Positions 38,499-47,753 of a stretch of 64,000 nt of DNA are shown in pieces. Both the position numbers and the translations under genes were made by a program. Source of the DNA: Peristeroidobacter agariperforans (GTDB taxonomy: Bacteria; Pseudomonadota; Gammaproteobacteria; Steroidobacterales; Steroidobacteraceae); the NCBI RefSeq assembly GCF_004138335.1, contig NZ_RYFW01000003.1:434001-498000 (forward strand), read 5' to 3'. Positions within the stretch are counted from its first letter, which is position 1; each line of letters starts with the position of its first letter. The notes under the pieces are model-generated. The model had not been told where the DNA came from, did not search any database, and saw nothing but the letters and a program-made list of their open reading frames with translations.

Positions 38499-39518
38499 AT
38501 GAGTATTCTCACCCTGCCGCAACCCTACCTCCTGTTCCTCGGCGATTCCGTCGATGAGCGTGACGCCAAGACCGCGATGGGGCTGCGCGATTGGGCCGGC
38601 GACCGGTGCGTCGGCGAATTTGCGTTGGCTACAGCCACGATCACTACCGGCCTTCCTAGACTCACGCCAGCCGCCGCGCGCGCTCGAGGCGCTCAATCGT
38701 TGGTTATCGGCGTGGCGCCCGCTGGCGGCATCGTCCAGCCGAATTGGGTTCCGGCGTTGCTCGAAGCGCTCAGGGCAGGACTGGATCTGGTCAGCGGCAT
38801 GCACACCAGACTCGAAGATGTGCCAGTGCTTCGCTCGGCTGCGCTAGAACTGGGCCGACGCCTCATCGATGTGCGCAAACCGCGGCAGACGTTTCCCGTC
38901 GGTACGGGCCGGCGACGCAGCGGCAGACGGCTGCTTACCGTCGGGACGGATTGCGCGCTTGGAAAGAAATACACCGCATTGGCGCTGGCGCGTGCGTTCA
39001 ATGAACGCGATGTACCCGCAACGTTTCGCGCGACCGGTCAGACCGGGATCATGATCTCGGGCTCGGGCGTCGCGATCGATTCGGTCGTTGCCGATTTCAT
39101 CGCGGGCGCCGCCGAAGAGCTCACCCCGGACGCAGCGGCCGATCACTGGGATGTGGTTGAAGGGCAGGGATCGTTGTTTCATCCGGCGTATTCCGGCGTC
39201 TCGCTCGGGTTGCTGCACGGGACGCAGCCGGACGTAATCGTGATGTGTCATGAGGCCGGTCGCGAATCGGTGCATGGCCTGCCCGATTTCGAGTTGCCCA
39301 GTCTGAAGGAAGCGATTGAGGTGACGCTTACACTCGCTCGCCGCACCAATCCCGGCGTTCGCTGCGGCGGCGTGAGCCTGAACACCGTGACGCTGTCGGA
39401 AGAAGCAGCGAATGCGCTGCTCGAACGACACAGCGCCGAGCTGGGCATGCCGTGTGCAGATCCGATTCGCGGCGGCCCTCGCTTCGACGAACTGGTGAGT
39501 GCGTGCTTGGGCGCTTGA
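38499..39518 (+). CDS. DUF1611 family protein, DgcN-like
   Basis: A 339-residue protein; the ATG at 38499 begins MSILTLPQPYLLFLGDSVDE, and in-frame sequence upstream overlaps the regulator gene. The P-loop-like VGTDCALGKKYTALALARAF is the family hallmark, and EGQGSLFHPAYSGVSLGLLHG and GGVSLNT follow. DUF1611 includes DgcN, which N-acetylates D-glutamate in a marine D-amino-acid pathway; related members await assignment. No DgcA-type epimerase gene follows, and the next gene is an amino-acid permease. The D-amino-acid role here is inferred from family and context. Confidence 0.8.
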   Translation: MSILTLPQPYLLFLGDSVDERDAKTAMGLRDWAGDRCVGEFALATATITTGLPRLTPAAARARGAQSLVIGVAPAGGIVQPNWVPALLEALRAGLDLVSGMHTRLEDVPVLRSAALELGRRLIDVRKPRQTFPVGTGRRRSGRRLLTVGTDCALGKKYTALALARAFNERDVPATFRATGQTGIMISGSGVAIDSVVADFIAGAAEELTPDAAADHWDVVEGQGSLFHPAYSGVSLGLLHGTQPDVIVMCHEAGRESVHGLPDFELPSLKEAIEVTLTLARRTNPGVRCGGVSLNTVTLSEEAANALLERHSAELGMPCADPIRGGPRFDELVSACLGA

Positions 39519-39540
39519 CCAACGCATCGCTGGCGGAGTC

Positions 39541-40884
39541 ATGACACAGACCACGCTGCCGCGCCTGTTGGGATTCCGCGATCTGGTCCTGCTGACGCTG
39601 GGATCCGTGATCGGCTCGGGAATCTTCATCGTGCCGGCCAGCGTGCTGCAATCGACGGGCGGGCAATTGGGACCGGCGCTACTGGTCTGGCTGGCCGGCG
39701 GCGTGCTCTCGGTGCTCGGTGCACTGACTTATGCCGAGCTCGCGGCGATCAAGCCAGATGCGGGCGGAATCTACGTTTACATTCGCGACGCGTACGGCAG
39801 TTTCATCGCTTTCCTCTACGGCTGGGCGCTGTTCTTCGTGATTTCCAGCGCGACCATTGCGACGCTCGCGGTCGCATTTGCGGGCTACCTCAGTCAGTTC
39901 ATGCCGCTCTCGACCTGGGGCGCTCGCGTCGTCGCGGTCGGCATGGTGGTGGTGCTGGCCGTCGTCAATGTCATTGGCACTCGCCAAAGCGCGAACCTGC
40001 AGAACTGGACGACGGCGATCAAAGTCGGCGCGATCCTGTTGATGAGCGCATTCATGCTCACGACCGGCGGTGGATTGTCGGAGGCCCGCTTATTCGCTTC
40101 GAGTGGCGAGTCTTCGTTGCTGCTGGGGATGGGCGCGGCGCTGATCGGTGTGATGTGGGCGTACGAAGGCTGGCACTGCATCACGTACTCGGCGGGTGAG
40201 GCGATCGATCCACAACGCACGGTCGGCAAAGCCATCATTATCGGCACGGCGACGCTGATCGGCATTTATCTGCTGGCGAATATCGCGTATGTCGCCGCGC
40301 TCGGTGCGGAGCGGAGTGCGCACTCCGAGCGAATCGCAGCGGAGGCGATCGAAGCCGTGCTCGGGCCGCAGGCAGGCAAGGCGCTGGCTCTCGTGATTCT
40401 CATCTCAATTTTCAGCGCGGCCAATGCAAGCGTTCTAACATCGACACGCGTGTACTTCGCCATGGCGCGCGACGGGATCTTCTTCGAGCGAATGGGCGAG
40501 GTTCATCCTCGTTGGCAGACGCCTGCGTTCGCAGTGACCGTAAGCTGTGCGTGGGCTGCCGTCATGGCGGCGTGCGGTGGCTTCGAGGAACTGCTGACGT
40601 ACGTCGTCTTCGCGGGCTGGATTTTCTACGCGTTGGGCGCGGCCAGCATCTTCCATTATCGGCGCCGGCAAACGCAGGCACGGCCGGTGTTTCAAACGCC
40701 CGGCTATCCATGGACGCCGCTCGTGTTCGTGCTCGCTGCCGGCGTCCTGGTGTTGAACACCGTCGTCCTGCAACCGGGAAGGGCTTTGGTCGGCGTAGCA
40801 CTGATCCTGCTCGGCGCGCCGGCGTTCTGGTTCTGGCGCAGGCAGCGTACCTCCCAGGAAAATCTAGGCCGGGTGAATCCGTGA
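39541..40884 (+). CDS. APC-family amino-acid permease
   Basis: A 447-residue inner-membrane transporter with about 12 hydrophobic segments. The family start is FRDLVLLTLGSVIGSGIFIVPASVL, with the conserved glycine-rich helix 1. LTYAELAAIKPDAGGIYVY and the helix 6 region (WAYEGWHCITYSAGEAIDPQR) also match. It resembles the LAT/amino-acid exchanger branch. The stop overlaps the GTG of the next gene (GTGA), so it is coupled to the serine hydrolase. The substrate may be an amino acid released by the two downstream hydrolases. Confidence 0.9.
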   Translation: MTQTTLPRLLGFRDLVLLTLGSVIGSGIFIVPASVLQSTGGQLGPALLVWLAGGVLSVLGALTYAELAAIKPDAGGIYVYIRDAYGSFIAFLYGWALFFVISSATIATLAVAFAGYLSQFMPLSTWGARVVAVGMVVVLAVVNVIGTRQSANLQNWTTAIKVGAILLMSAFMLTTGGGLSEARLFASSGESSLLLGMGAALIGVMWAYEGWHCITYSAGEAIDPQRTVGKAIIIGTATLIGIYLLANIAYVAALGAERSAHSERIAAEAIEAVLGPQAGKALALVILISIFSAANASVLTSTRVYFAMARDGIFFERMGEVHPRWQTPAFAVTVSCAWAAVMAACGGFEELLTYVVFAGWIFYALGAASIFHYRRRQTQARPVFQTPGYPWTPLVFVLAAGVLVLNTVVLQPGRALVGVALILLGAPAFWFWRRQRTSQENLGRVNP

Positions 40885-42599
40885 ATACATCGTTGATTCG
40901 CGCACTCCCTGCGTTTGCAGCGGCGGTGCTGACCGTTGGGGTTGCGTCGGCGTCATCCGAAGGCATCAGCGCGACCCAGGGACAACAGATCGATGCGCTG
41001 TTCGCACAGTATGCAGATCCGGCAAGGCCGGGTTGCGCTGTCGGCGTGATGCGCAATGGTCAGGTGGCTCATGCGAAGGGGTATGGGCTCGCGGATGTGG
41101 AGCGAGGCGTGCCCATCACGTCTGCGACCGTGTTCGATATCGGCTCGACGTCGAAGCAGTTCGCGGCGGCAGCTGCGATCTTGCTGGAGCTGGATGGCAA
41201 GCTGTCGCTGTCGGACGATGTGCGCAAGTACGTGCCGGAGCTGCCGGACTACGGCCGAGCGATCACGATCGATCATTTGCTGAGGCACACCAGCGGGCTG
41301 CGCGACTACACAGCGTTGTTGTCACTATCCGGCTTGGAAGTCGAGGAGGTGACGACGGATGAACAGGCGCTTGCCGTCATCGCGCGTCAGCGTGCGCTCA
41401 ATTTCCCCACCGGCACGCGCTGGGAGTACTCGAACAGCGGTTTCTTTCTGCTGGCCGTCATCGTCGAACGGGTGAGTGGCAAGCCTCTAGGAGAGTTTGC
41501 TCGCGAGCGCATCTTTCAGCCGCTGGGCATGAAGAGCGCGCAGTTCCGCGACCAGCATGCCGAAGTCATCCCAGGTCGAGCGCTCGGTTATGCAGTCGAT
41601 GGCGAGGCGCCGGAGGGAACGGTTCGTTTCAAGAATGCGCTGTCGAACTGGGAGCAGACCGGAGACGGCGCGCTGCACTTATCCATCGAAGACCTGGTGA
41701 AGTGGGATGAGAACTTCTACCAGCCGCGAGTGGGCGGCCAGTCGCTGATTGACCGTCTGACTCAGCGGGGCCAACTGGATAACGGCGAGAAGGTCGTTTA
41801 TGGGCGCGGCCTGTTCCTAGACGAGTACCGCGGCCTGCCTCGTGTGCATCACGCCGGCAACTGGGTCGGATACAACGCGATGCTCGCGCGATTCCCCGAG
41901 CAGCACACCTCAGTGGCGGTCCTATGTAATTTCGAAGGTGCGGAGGCGTCGGATTTGTCGGAGAAGGTTGCCGATGTCGTTCTGGCCGATGTGTTGAAAC
42001 CTGCTGTTGGCGCGCCGACGACGGCCGCCAAGAAGACGGCGGCCAAGCCTGTGCCGCCGCAACGTTTCGTTGGCAGCTATTTCGCGGCAAAGACCGAGAC
42101 CATTCTGGAAGTGATCGAGCAGCAGGGTGCGCTGATTCTGAAAATTGGCGCGATGCCGCTGCCGCTCGTCGCCACCGGACCGGCGAGCTTTGAAGTGCAG
42201 GGCTATCCGGTGAAGGTGGCGTTCTCGATCACCGGCAAGCAGGCGGCGAACGAGCTGAGGCTCCGCATCGGTGACGACGATGAAATGCCGGCCACGCGTT
42301 TTACGGCGGCCGTGCCCAGCGCCGAAGAGCTGCAGGGTTACGTCGGCACGTTCCATAGCCCGGAGCTGGATGTGACCTGGCCGCTGGTGATCGACGAGGG
42401 GAAGCTTGCAGTCCGCGATGAGCGCCGCAAGTTCGAAACAAGGATTCAGCCGCTCGCACCGGCGATGAAGGATGCCTTCAGCGGCGAGGCAGGGTTGTTG
42501 CGCTTCTCACGCGACGCGTCGGGCAAGGTCACAGGCTTCGAGCTGAGTGCGTCGAGAATGCGTGGCATCCGTTTCGAGCTGCGCCCGACAAATCGATAA
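40881..42599 (+). CDS. Exported serine hydrolase, beta-lactamase/S12 (D-aminopeptidase-like) family
   Basis: A 572-residue protein with a signal peptide. The GTG at 40881 was chosen because it overlaps the permease stop; the long upstream ORF lies in a different frame of the permease. Active-site motifs of class C/S12 enzymes are intact: SxxK as Ser89-Thr-Ser-Lys92, YxN as Tyr183-Ser-Asn185, and HHAG near residue 318. A linker rich in Ala and Lys (about 375-390) leads to a C-terminal beta domain, as in D-aminopeptidase DAP and related peptidases. It may hydrolyse D-amino-acid peptides or esters. Confidence 0.88.
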   Translation: MNTSLIRALPAFAAAVLTVGVASASSEGISATQGQQIDALFAQYADPARPGCAVGVMRNGQVAHAKGYGLADVERGVPITSATVFDIGSTSKQFAAAAAILLELDGKLSLSDDVRKYVPELPDYGRAITIDHLLRHTSGLRDYTALLSLSGLEVEEVTTDEQALAVIARQRALNFPTGTRWEYSNSGFFLLAVIVERVSGKPLGEFARERIFQPLGMKSAQFRDQHAEVIPGRALGYAVDGEAPEGTVRFKNALSNWEQTGDGALHLSIEDLVKWDENFYQPRVGGQSLIDRLTQRGQLDNGEKVVYGRGLFLDEYRGLPRVHHAGNWVGYNAMLARFPEQHTSVAVLCNFEGAEASDLSEKVADVVLADVLKPAVGAPTTAAKKTAAKPVPPQRFVGSYFAAKTETILEVIEQQGALILKIGAMPLPLVATGPASFEVQGYPVKVAFSITGKQAANELRLRIGDDDEMPATRFTAAVPSAEELQGYVGTFHSPELDVTWPLVIDEGKLAVRDERRKFETRIQPLAPAMKDAFSGEAGLLRFSRDASGKVTGFELSASRMRGIRFELRPTNR

Positions 42600-42612
42600 G
42601 TTCCCAAGACGA

Positions 42613-44979
42613 ATGAACAGTCACCACATTTCGATTCTGGCCGTAGCATCGCTGGGCTTGTCGTTTGCCGGCCTGGCGTCGGCAGCGCCGCGCGCGGAGA
42701 TCCGCACGACGTCCTATGGCGTGCCTCACGTGCTGGCCGATGACTTCGAAGGCGTCGGTTTCGGTCTGGGTTACGCGTTCGCTCAAACCGCCATCTGCGA
42801 TGTCGCCGCGCGCTGGGTGACCGTGAATGCCTTGCGATCGCAGTATTTCGGCCCCGACGAGCCGAGCACGGATGCCTACCCGTCCGGGCCGGAGCCTTTC
42901 ACCAATGTCCAAAGCGATTTCTTCTGGAAGAGTGTGCTGGACCGCGACCTCGTCGGTAAGGAATTGCGATCGAAGCCGCCGCTCGGGCCGACAACCGAAG
43001 TGAGGCAGCTCGTGCGTGGCTACGCCGCCGGCTACAACCATTACCTGGCGAAAACCGGCGTCAAGAATATTCCCGATGCACGTTGTCGCGGCGCTGAATG
43101 GGTTCGGCCCATCACCGAGCGAGATGTCTATTTGCGCGCCCTGCATTGGAGCTCGTTCCTCAGCTCCGGCGCGCTCATGCAGGACTATGTCAGAGCGGCG
43201 CCGCCCGCTGCGGGCGCCAGGAGCAAGAGTGTGCAGCCGAAGCCTGGCTCCAAGGACCTCGAGTCCAGTATCACCTCGCAACCTCAAGGTCCTGGCAGCA
43301 ACATGATTGCCCTGGGCAAGGAAGCGACCGACAACGGCCGGGGCATGCTGTTCGCCAATCCGCATTGGGTGTGGCACGGGCCGGAGCGCTGGTTCGAGGC
43401 GCAGTTGACCGTGCCGGGCAAGTTGAATGTTTACGGCGGCGGCGTGCTCGGCGTGCCCGTCGTGCTGTTCGGTCACAACGAGAATGTGGCCTGGAGTCAC
43501 ACGCTGGCGACGCCACGACGGTTCACTGTGTATCAGCTTCGATTGGCGCCGGCTTCCGCTACCACCTATCTATATGACGGCAAGGCGAGAGCCATGACCC
43601 AGCGGACCGTGACCGTGGACGTTCGCGGCGCCGACGGCAAGCTCCAGAAGCGCAGCCACACGTTCTGGGAAACGCACTACGGCACCGTGCTGCAAAGTGC
43701 CGAGTTCGGCTGGACTGAAGACACGGCGTACGCGGTGCGCGATGTGGCGATGAACTTTCGCTGGTTGAATCAGCAGCTGGACATGAATCGCGCGCAGTCG
43801 GTCGAGCAGCTGGATGAAGCAGGGCGCAAGTATCTGGGCATCGGCTGGCTCAACACCATGGCTGCCGACTCCGCAGGCAACACGTACTACGCGGATCGAA
43901 CGGCCGTGCCGCATGTTACGAACGCGCAACTCGACAAGTGCGTGAACTCAGACCTCGGGCGCCGCATGCTGGAGCGCCGGCAAATGGTCCTCGACGGGTC
44001 ACGCTCGGAGTGCGAGTGGGGCAGCGATGCCGACGCGATTGTGCCGGGAACATTCGGAGTCGCCGCGCTGCCGAAGTTGATGCGCACTGACTATGTCACG
44101 AACTCGAACGACAGCTACTGGACCAACAATCCCCGCCAGCTACTGGAAGGCTATCCGTCGATCGTCGGCGATGAGCGTACAGCACGCTCGCTGCGCACCC
44201 GCAACGGCCTATTGAAGATCGAGCGCCGGCTGAAGGGCGAAGACGGTTATCCAGGGAAGCGTTTCACACTCGATCAGCTCGAAGCGATCACGATGGACAA
44301 TCGCGTGCTCGCAGCCGAGCTCTGGCGCGACTCCCTGGTGTCGTTGTGTCGAAAGATGCCGGCGCGGGCCGGCTTGCCGGGAGCGTGCGATGTGCTCGAG
44401 CATTGGGATCAGACGGAGAATCTGGATAGTCCGGGCGCAGTGTTGTGGCGTCGATTCTTCGAGAATCTCGACTACAAGGCGCAAAAGGAAGTGTTCGCCG
44501 TCCCGTTCGATCCCGCGGATCCATTGAATACGCCAAAGGGCTTGAACAGCGACGACCCACGCGTCGCGAAGGCGCTCAACGCGGCAATTTCAGATTTGCT
44601 GGATTCCGGTGTGCCGCTCGACGCGACCTATCGCGACTATCAATATGAGACACGCGGCGACGTTCGTATTCCGATGCACGGTGGCCTGGCCGATGCCGGC
44701 CAATACAACTTCATGCACAACAAGACCGGCTGGGTGCCGGGCAAGGGCTGGCCGGAGATGTATCTGGGCTCGACCCTGATCCTGTGGATGCAGTTCACCG
44801 ATCAAGGGCCGAGGGGGCGCTCGATCATGACCTATGCGCAGTCGGACAACCCGAGCTCGCCGTACTACCTCGATCAGGTGAAGCTGTATTCGGAAAAGAA
44901 ATCCAAGCCCATTCTGTTCAGCGAGCGGGAGATACTCGCGGATCCGAACCTCGAGATCACGCGGGTTCGTGCGCCCTAG
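42613..44979 (+). CDS. Penicillin acylase family (Ntn) amidohydrolase
   Basis: A 788-residue exported precursor (signal peptide MNSHHISILAVASLGLSFAGLASA). The autocatalytic cleavage site is GPG|SNMIAL, making Ser229 the nucleophile of the beta chain. The first ~200 residues form the alpha chain (TSYGVPHVLADDFEGVGFGLGYAFAQ). The beta chain has FANPHWVWHGPERWFE and FGHNENVAWSHT, as in acyl-homoserine-lactone, cephalosporin and penicillin acylases. The substrate may be a quorum signal, an N-acyl amino acid or another amide. It follows the S12 hydrolase by 13 bases in the same operon. Confidence 0.9.
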   Translation: MNSHHISILAVASLGLSFAGLASAAPRAEIRTTSYGVPHVLADDFEGVGFGLGYAFAQTAICDVAARWVTVNALRSQYFGPDEPSTDAYPSGPEPFTNVQSDFFWKSVLDRDLVGKELRSKPPLGPTTEVRQLVRGYAAGYNHYLAKTGVKNIPDARCRGAEWVRPITERDVYLRALHWSSFLSSGALMQDYVRAAPPAAGARSKSVQPKPGSKDLESSITSQPQGPGSNMIALGKEATDNGRGMLFANPHWVWHGPERWFEAQLTVPGKLNVYGGGVLGVPVVLFGHNENVAWSHTLATPRRFTVYQLRLAPASATTYLYDGKARAMTQRTVTVDVRGADGKLQKRSHTFWETHYGTVLQSAEFGWTEDTAYAVRDVAMNFRWLNQQLDMNRAQSVEQLDEAGRKYLGIGWLNTMAADSAGNTYYADRTAVPHVTNAQLDKCVNSDLGRRMLERRQMVLDGSRSECEWGSDADAIVPGTFGVAALPKLMRTDYVTNSNDSYWTNNPRQLLEGYPSIVGDERTARSLRTRNGLLKIERRLKGEDGYPGKRFTLDQLEAITMDNRVLAAELWRDSLVSLCRKMPARAGLPGACDVLEHWDQTENLDSPGAVLWRRFFENLDYKAQKEVFAVPFDPADPLNTPKGLNSDDPRVAKALNAAISDLLDSGVPLDATYRDYQYETRGDVRIPMHGGLADAGQYNFMHNKTGWVPGKGWPEMYLGSTLILWMQFTDQGPRGRSIMTYAQSDNPSSPYYLDQVKLYSEKKSKPILFSEREILADPNLEITRVRAP

Positions 44980-45007
44980 CCGTTAGGGCAGCGCAACGGC
45001 TGCTTTT
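44978..45007 (+). terminator. Probable intrinsic terminator after the acylase gene
   Basis: Arms AGCCGTT (44978-44984) and AACGGCT (44995-45001) overlap the acylase stop codon and are followed by GCTTTT. A competing pair, GCCCTA/TAGGGC (44973-44978 and 44984-44989), is also present. The layout separates this operon from the K+ channel gene. Confidence 0.55.
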
Positions 45008-45039
45008 GAAGGAGCGGCCCAAGCCAGTACCATAGCGGT

Positions 45040-46128
45040 ATGGCCGTTACCGCAGGACGTTCCGACAGGCCCGCCGATCCGGCGGGCGATGCGCTGAGCC
45101 GCCGGCTGCAGATTCCCGGTCACCGGCTATTTGTCGGCGGCGAGCGCAGCGTGCGCAAGACGCTGTTGGTCCGTGCCGCTGCGGTGCTGGTCATGTTCGC
45201 GCTGGTCATCGCCGTGTTCTGGTTCGATCGCGATGGGCTGCACGACAATCACGACGGCGCGATCTCGTTCGCGGACGTCGTCTACTTCACGATGGTCAGC
45301 GTGACGACGGTCGGCTATGGCGACATCGTGCCGGTGACGCGCCAGGCGCGGCTGGTCGATGCGTTGTTGGTCACGCCCATCCGTTTGTTCATTTGGTTGA
45401 TCTTTGTCGGCACGGCGTATCAGCTGGTGTTACAGCGTCTGATCGAGGACTTTCGTATGCGACGACTGCAGGCGCGATTGCAAGGCCACGTGGTGTTGTG
45501 CGGCTTCGGGCACGCGGGCCGATGCGCCGCCGCCGAACTGGTCGCGCGAGGCCTGGACAAGCAGCACATCCTGATCGTCGATCTCGATCAAGGGCGGATC
45601 GAAGAGGCGGCGGAGCTGGGTTACATCGGCATCCTCGGCGACGCCAGTCGCGAGCACACGTTGAGCGAAACGATGCTACAGCAGGCGCGGGCTCTGCTGG
45701 TTTGCACGGACCGGGACGACACCAACGTACTGATCACCTTGACCGCACGCAATCTCGCCCCGAACGTTCGCATCGTCTCGCGGGTCGAGGAGGCGGAGAA
45801 CGATAAGTTGTTGCGACAGAGCGGCGCGAGCGCGACGGTGTTGCCCTCGCGAGTGGGTGGCATTCTGATGGCCGATTCCATCGAGTCCTCGCACCTGGCG
45901 ACCTATGTGATGGACCTGATCAGCGCCGGCGGCCAGGTGACTCTGGTCGAGCGCACTCCGCACCCCGACGAAATCGGCCGTCGGCCGTTCGAGAACCGGG
46001 CTTCGATCTTGCGCGTGGTGCGCGACCGACGCAGCTACGGATTCTGGGAAGACGACCTGCGCATTCAAGCCGAAGACAAGCTCATCGTGATCGGTCCTTC
46101 CGTCGCACCTCCTGACCAAAGACAGTAG
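45040..46128 (+). CDS. Two-TM-type potassium channel with cytoplasmic TrkA (RCK) domain
   Basis: A 362-residue channel. A transmembrane helix at about 43-62 precedes a pore loop with selectivity filter TTVGYGD (residues 89-95), and the second helix is at about 107-128. The TrkA-N (RCK) Rossmann domain starts HVVLCGFGHAGRCAAAEL, with VDLDQGRIEEAAELGYIGILGDASREHTL binding a nucleotide or ion. A TrkA-C-like region closes the protein (ILRVVRDRRSYGFWEDDLRIQAEDKLIVIG). It should set K+ permeability in response to ligand. No partner is seen nearby. Confidence 0.93.
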   Translation: MAVTAGRSDRPADPAGDALSRRLQIPGHRLFVGGERSVRKTLLVRAAAVLVMFALVIAVFWFDRDGLHDNHDGAISFADVVYFTMVSVTTVGYGDIVPVTRQARLVDALLVTPIRLFIWLIFVGTAYQLVLQRLIEDFRMRRLQARLQGHVVLCGFGHAGRCAAAELVARGLDKQHILIVDLDQGRIEEAAELGYIGILGDASREHTLSETMLQQARALLVCTDRDDTNVLITLTARNLAPNVRIVSRVEEAENDKLLRQSGASATVLPSRVGGILMADSIESSHLATYVMDLISAGGQVTLVERTPHPDEIGRRPFENRASILRVVRDRRSYGFWEDDLRIQAEDKLIVIGPSVAPPDQRQ

Positions 46129-46163
46129 TAGCAACGCGGGTTGCATTCTCGAGCGCAGGCGCA

Positions 46164-46186
46164 TCTACTCGGGCGGACCGAGTAGA
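46164..46186. terminator. Terminator-like hairpin after the K+ channel gene
   Basis: Perfect 9-base arms TCTACTCGG (46164-46172) and CCGAGTAGA (46178-46186) with a 5-base loop. It lies 36 bases after the channel stop and 35 bases before the next ATG. No T-run follows, so it may be Rho-assisted or a leader structure of the next gene. Confidence 0.5.
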
Positions 46187-46220
46187 AGAACGAATGTGCT
46201 GCGCATCAACCGGGGGTGCT

Positions 46221-47717
46221 ATGAAACGCCGCGAGTTCGTCAGTTCCGCGATCCTGGCCGCTGCCACGCTGCCGACCTTCAGATTCGTGCCGGCGTTCGC
46301 TCGCTCCGGGCCCATTGCCGATATTTCCGCAGTCACTGCCGATGGGCGGGCAGTCACGCTCAGCAGTGCAGAGGTTCGTGAGTTTGCAGAAGCGCTGCAA
46401 GGTCAGCTGCTCCTGCGAGGCGATGCCGGATACGACGAAGCGCGTTTGTTGTTGAATCCTTCTTTCGACAAATATCCCGCACTCATCGTACAGCCAACCG
46501 AGGCCGCCGATATTCAAAAGGCGGTGAGCTTCGCGCGGCAACACAATTTGTTGCTGGCGGTGAAATGCGGCGGGCACAGTCATTCCGGGCAGTCGACCTG
46601 CGAGCGCGGCATGCAGATCGATCTCAAGAGCTATCGCGGCGCGACGGTCGATGCAACGGCCAAGCGTGTGTCGGTGAAGGGTGGCAGCCTGCTGGGATTG
46701 GTCGACCGTGAGTCGATGGCTCAAGGCCTGGTCACGCCGCTCGGCACCGTCTCGCACACGGGCGTAGGAGGGCTGACGCTCGGTGGCGGGTTCGGACGCA
46801 TTGCGCGTCGCTATGGAATGGCGATCGACAATCTCAACTCGATGGATGTGGTGACGGCCGACGGTCAGTTGCGTCACGCGAGCTCGCGTGAGAACCCGGA
46901 TTTGTTCTGGGGCTTGCGCGGCGGCAGCGGCAACTTCGGCGTCGTGACGAACTTCGAGTTCAACCTTCATCCGATGCAGCGTCAGGTGATTGCCGGCAAG
47001 TTGACGTTCCCCGTCGAGAGGGCACGCGACGTGCTCTCGATGTATGCGGACTATGCGTTGGCGGCGCCCGACGCTCTTTACTTCGATCCCATCCTCGTGC
47101 TGCCGCCCGGCGGTGCTCCGGGCGTCGCGCAACTCGATGTTTGCTACAGCGGAGCGGCGAAGGATGCCGATCGCGCGCTCGCGCCGATTCGCAAGGTCGG
47201 AACCCCCATGAGCGATACGGTCAAAGCCATGGATTATGTGGAGGTGCAGCGGTCGGGCGATTGGGCCGATGCGCGCATGCTTGGCACTTATATCAAGGGC
47301 GGGTTCATCTCGGCGCTGCCGGCAGACTTGATTGCAGCGTTGATCGATGGACTCAAGGGCGATCCGCGCCGAACCACGGCAGTGTTCTTCCAGCACTGCG
47401 GCGGTGCTTGCGGCCGAGTGCCCGAGGACGCAACGGCTTTCGCCAACAGGTACGCGATGGCCAATATGATGGTCATGGCCGGCTGGCGGCATGGCGACGA
47501 TCCGTCGGATCACATTGAAGCGACGCGCCGTCACTGGTCGACGCTGGAGAAGTTCACGCGCGGTTTCTACATCAACGACATGCCACGCGAGGCGACGGCC
47601 AAAGACATCAACGCCAACTATCGCGGCAACTACCAAAAGCTGGTGGCGCTGAAGACCAAGTACGATCCGTCGAACTTGTTCCGTCTGAACGCCAATGTGC
47701 AGCCGGCGCGCGCGTGA
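46221..47717 (+). CDS. FAD-linked oxidase with BBE domain, Tat-type signal
   Basis: A 498-residue oxidase. The ATG follows GGGGG and begins with an arginine-pair signal (MKRREFVSSAILAAATLPTF). The PCMH FAD-binding domain is clear, including KCGGHSHSG with the His used for covalent flavin attachment in related enzymes, and HTGVGGLTLGGGFGRIARRYG. The Cys used for the second covalent bond in berberine-bridge and gluco-oligosaccharide oxidases is not seen at the usual place. The C-terminal BBE segment (NYRGNYQKLVALKTKYDPSNLFRLNANVQP) is complete. Substrates of such oxidases range from sugars to alkaloids, so none is assigned. Confidence 0.9.
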   Translation: MKRREFVSSAILAAATLPTFRFVPAFARSGPIADISAVTADGRAVTLSSAEVREFAEALQGQLLLRGDAGYDEARLLLNPSFDKYPALIVQPTEAADIQKAVSFARQHNLLLAVKCGGHSHSGQSTCERGMQIDLKSYRGATVDATAKRVSVKGGSLLGLVDRESMAQGLVTPLGTVSHTGVGGLTLGGGFGRIARRYGMAIDNLNSMDVVTADGQLRHASSRENPDLFWGLRGGSGNFGVVTNFEFNLHPMQRQVIAGKLTFPVERARDVLSMYADYALAAPDALYFDPILVLPPGGAPGVAQLDVCYSGAAKDADRALAPIRKVGTPMSDTVKAMDYVEVQRSGDWADARMLGTYIKGGFISALPADLIAALIDGLKGDPRRTTAVFFQHCGGACGRVPEDATAFANRYAMANMMVMAGWRHGDDPSDHIEATRRHWSTLEKFTRGFYINDMPREATAKDINANYRGNYQKLVALKTKYDPSNLFRLNANVQPARA

Positions 47718-47743
47718 GAAGCGGCCACGCCATGCGGCGCTTC
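47718..47743. terminator. Weak hairpin between convergent genes
   Basis: Arms GAAGCG (47718-47723) and CGCTTC (47738-47743) are followed on the plus strand by CCTTATTT. The site lies between the convergent FAD oxidase and STAS-like genes. The stem is short and the loop is 14 bases, so this is a tentative terminator. Confidence 0.35.
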
Positions 47744-47753
47744 CCTTATTTAC

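Noticed and set aside
46206-47636. Long minus-strand open frame opposite the FAD oxidase (476 codons)
   Set aside because: The plus-strand frame has clear PCMH and BBE motifs, while the opposite frame has none.
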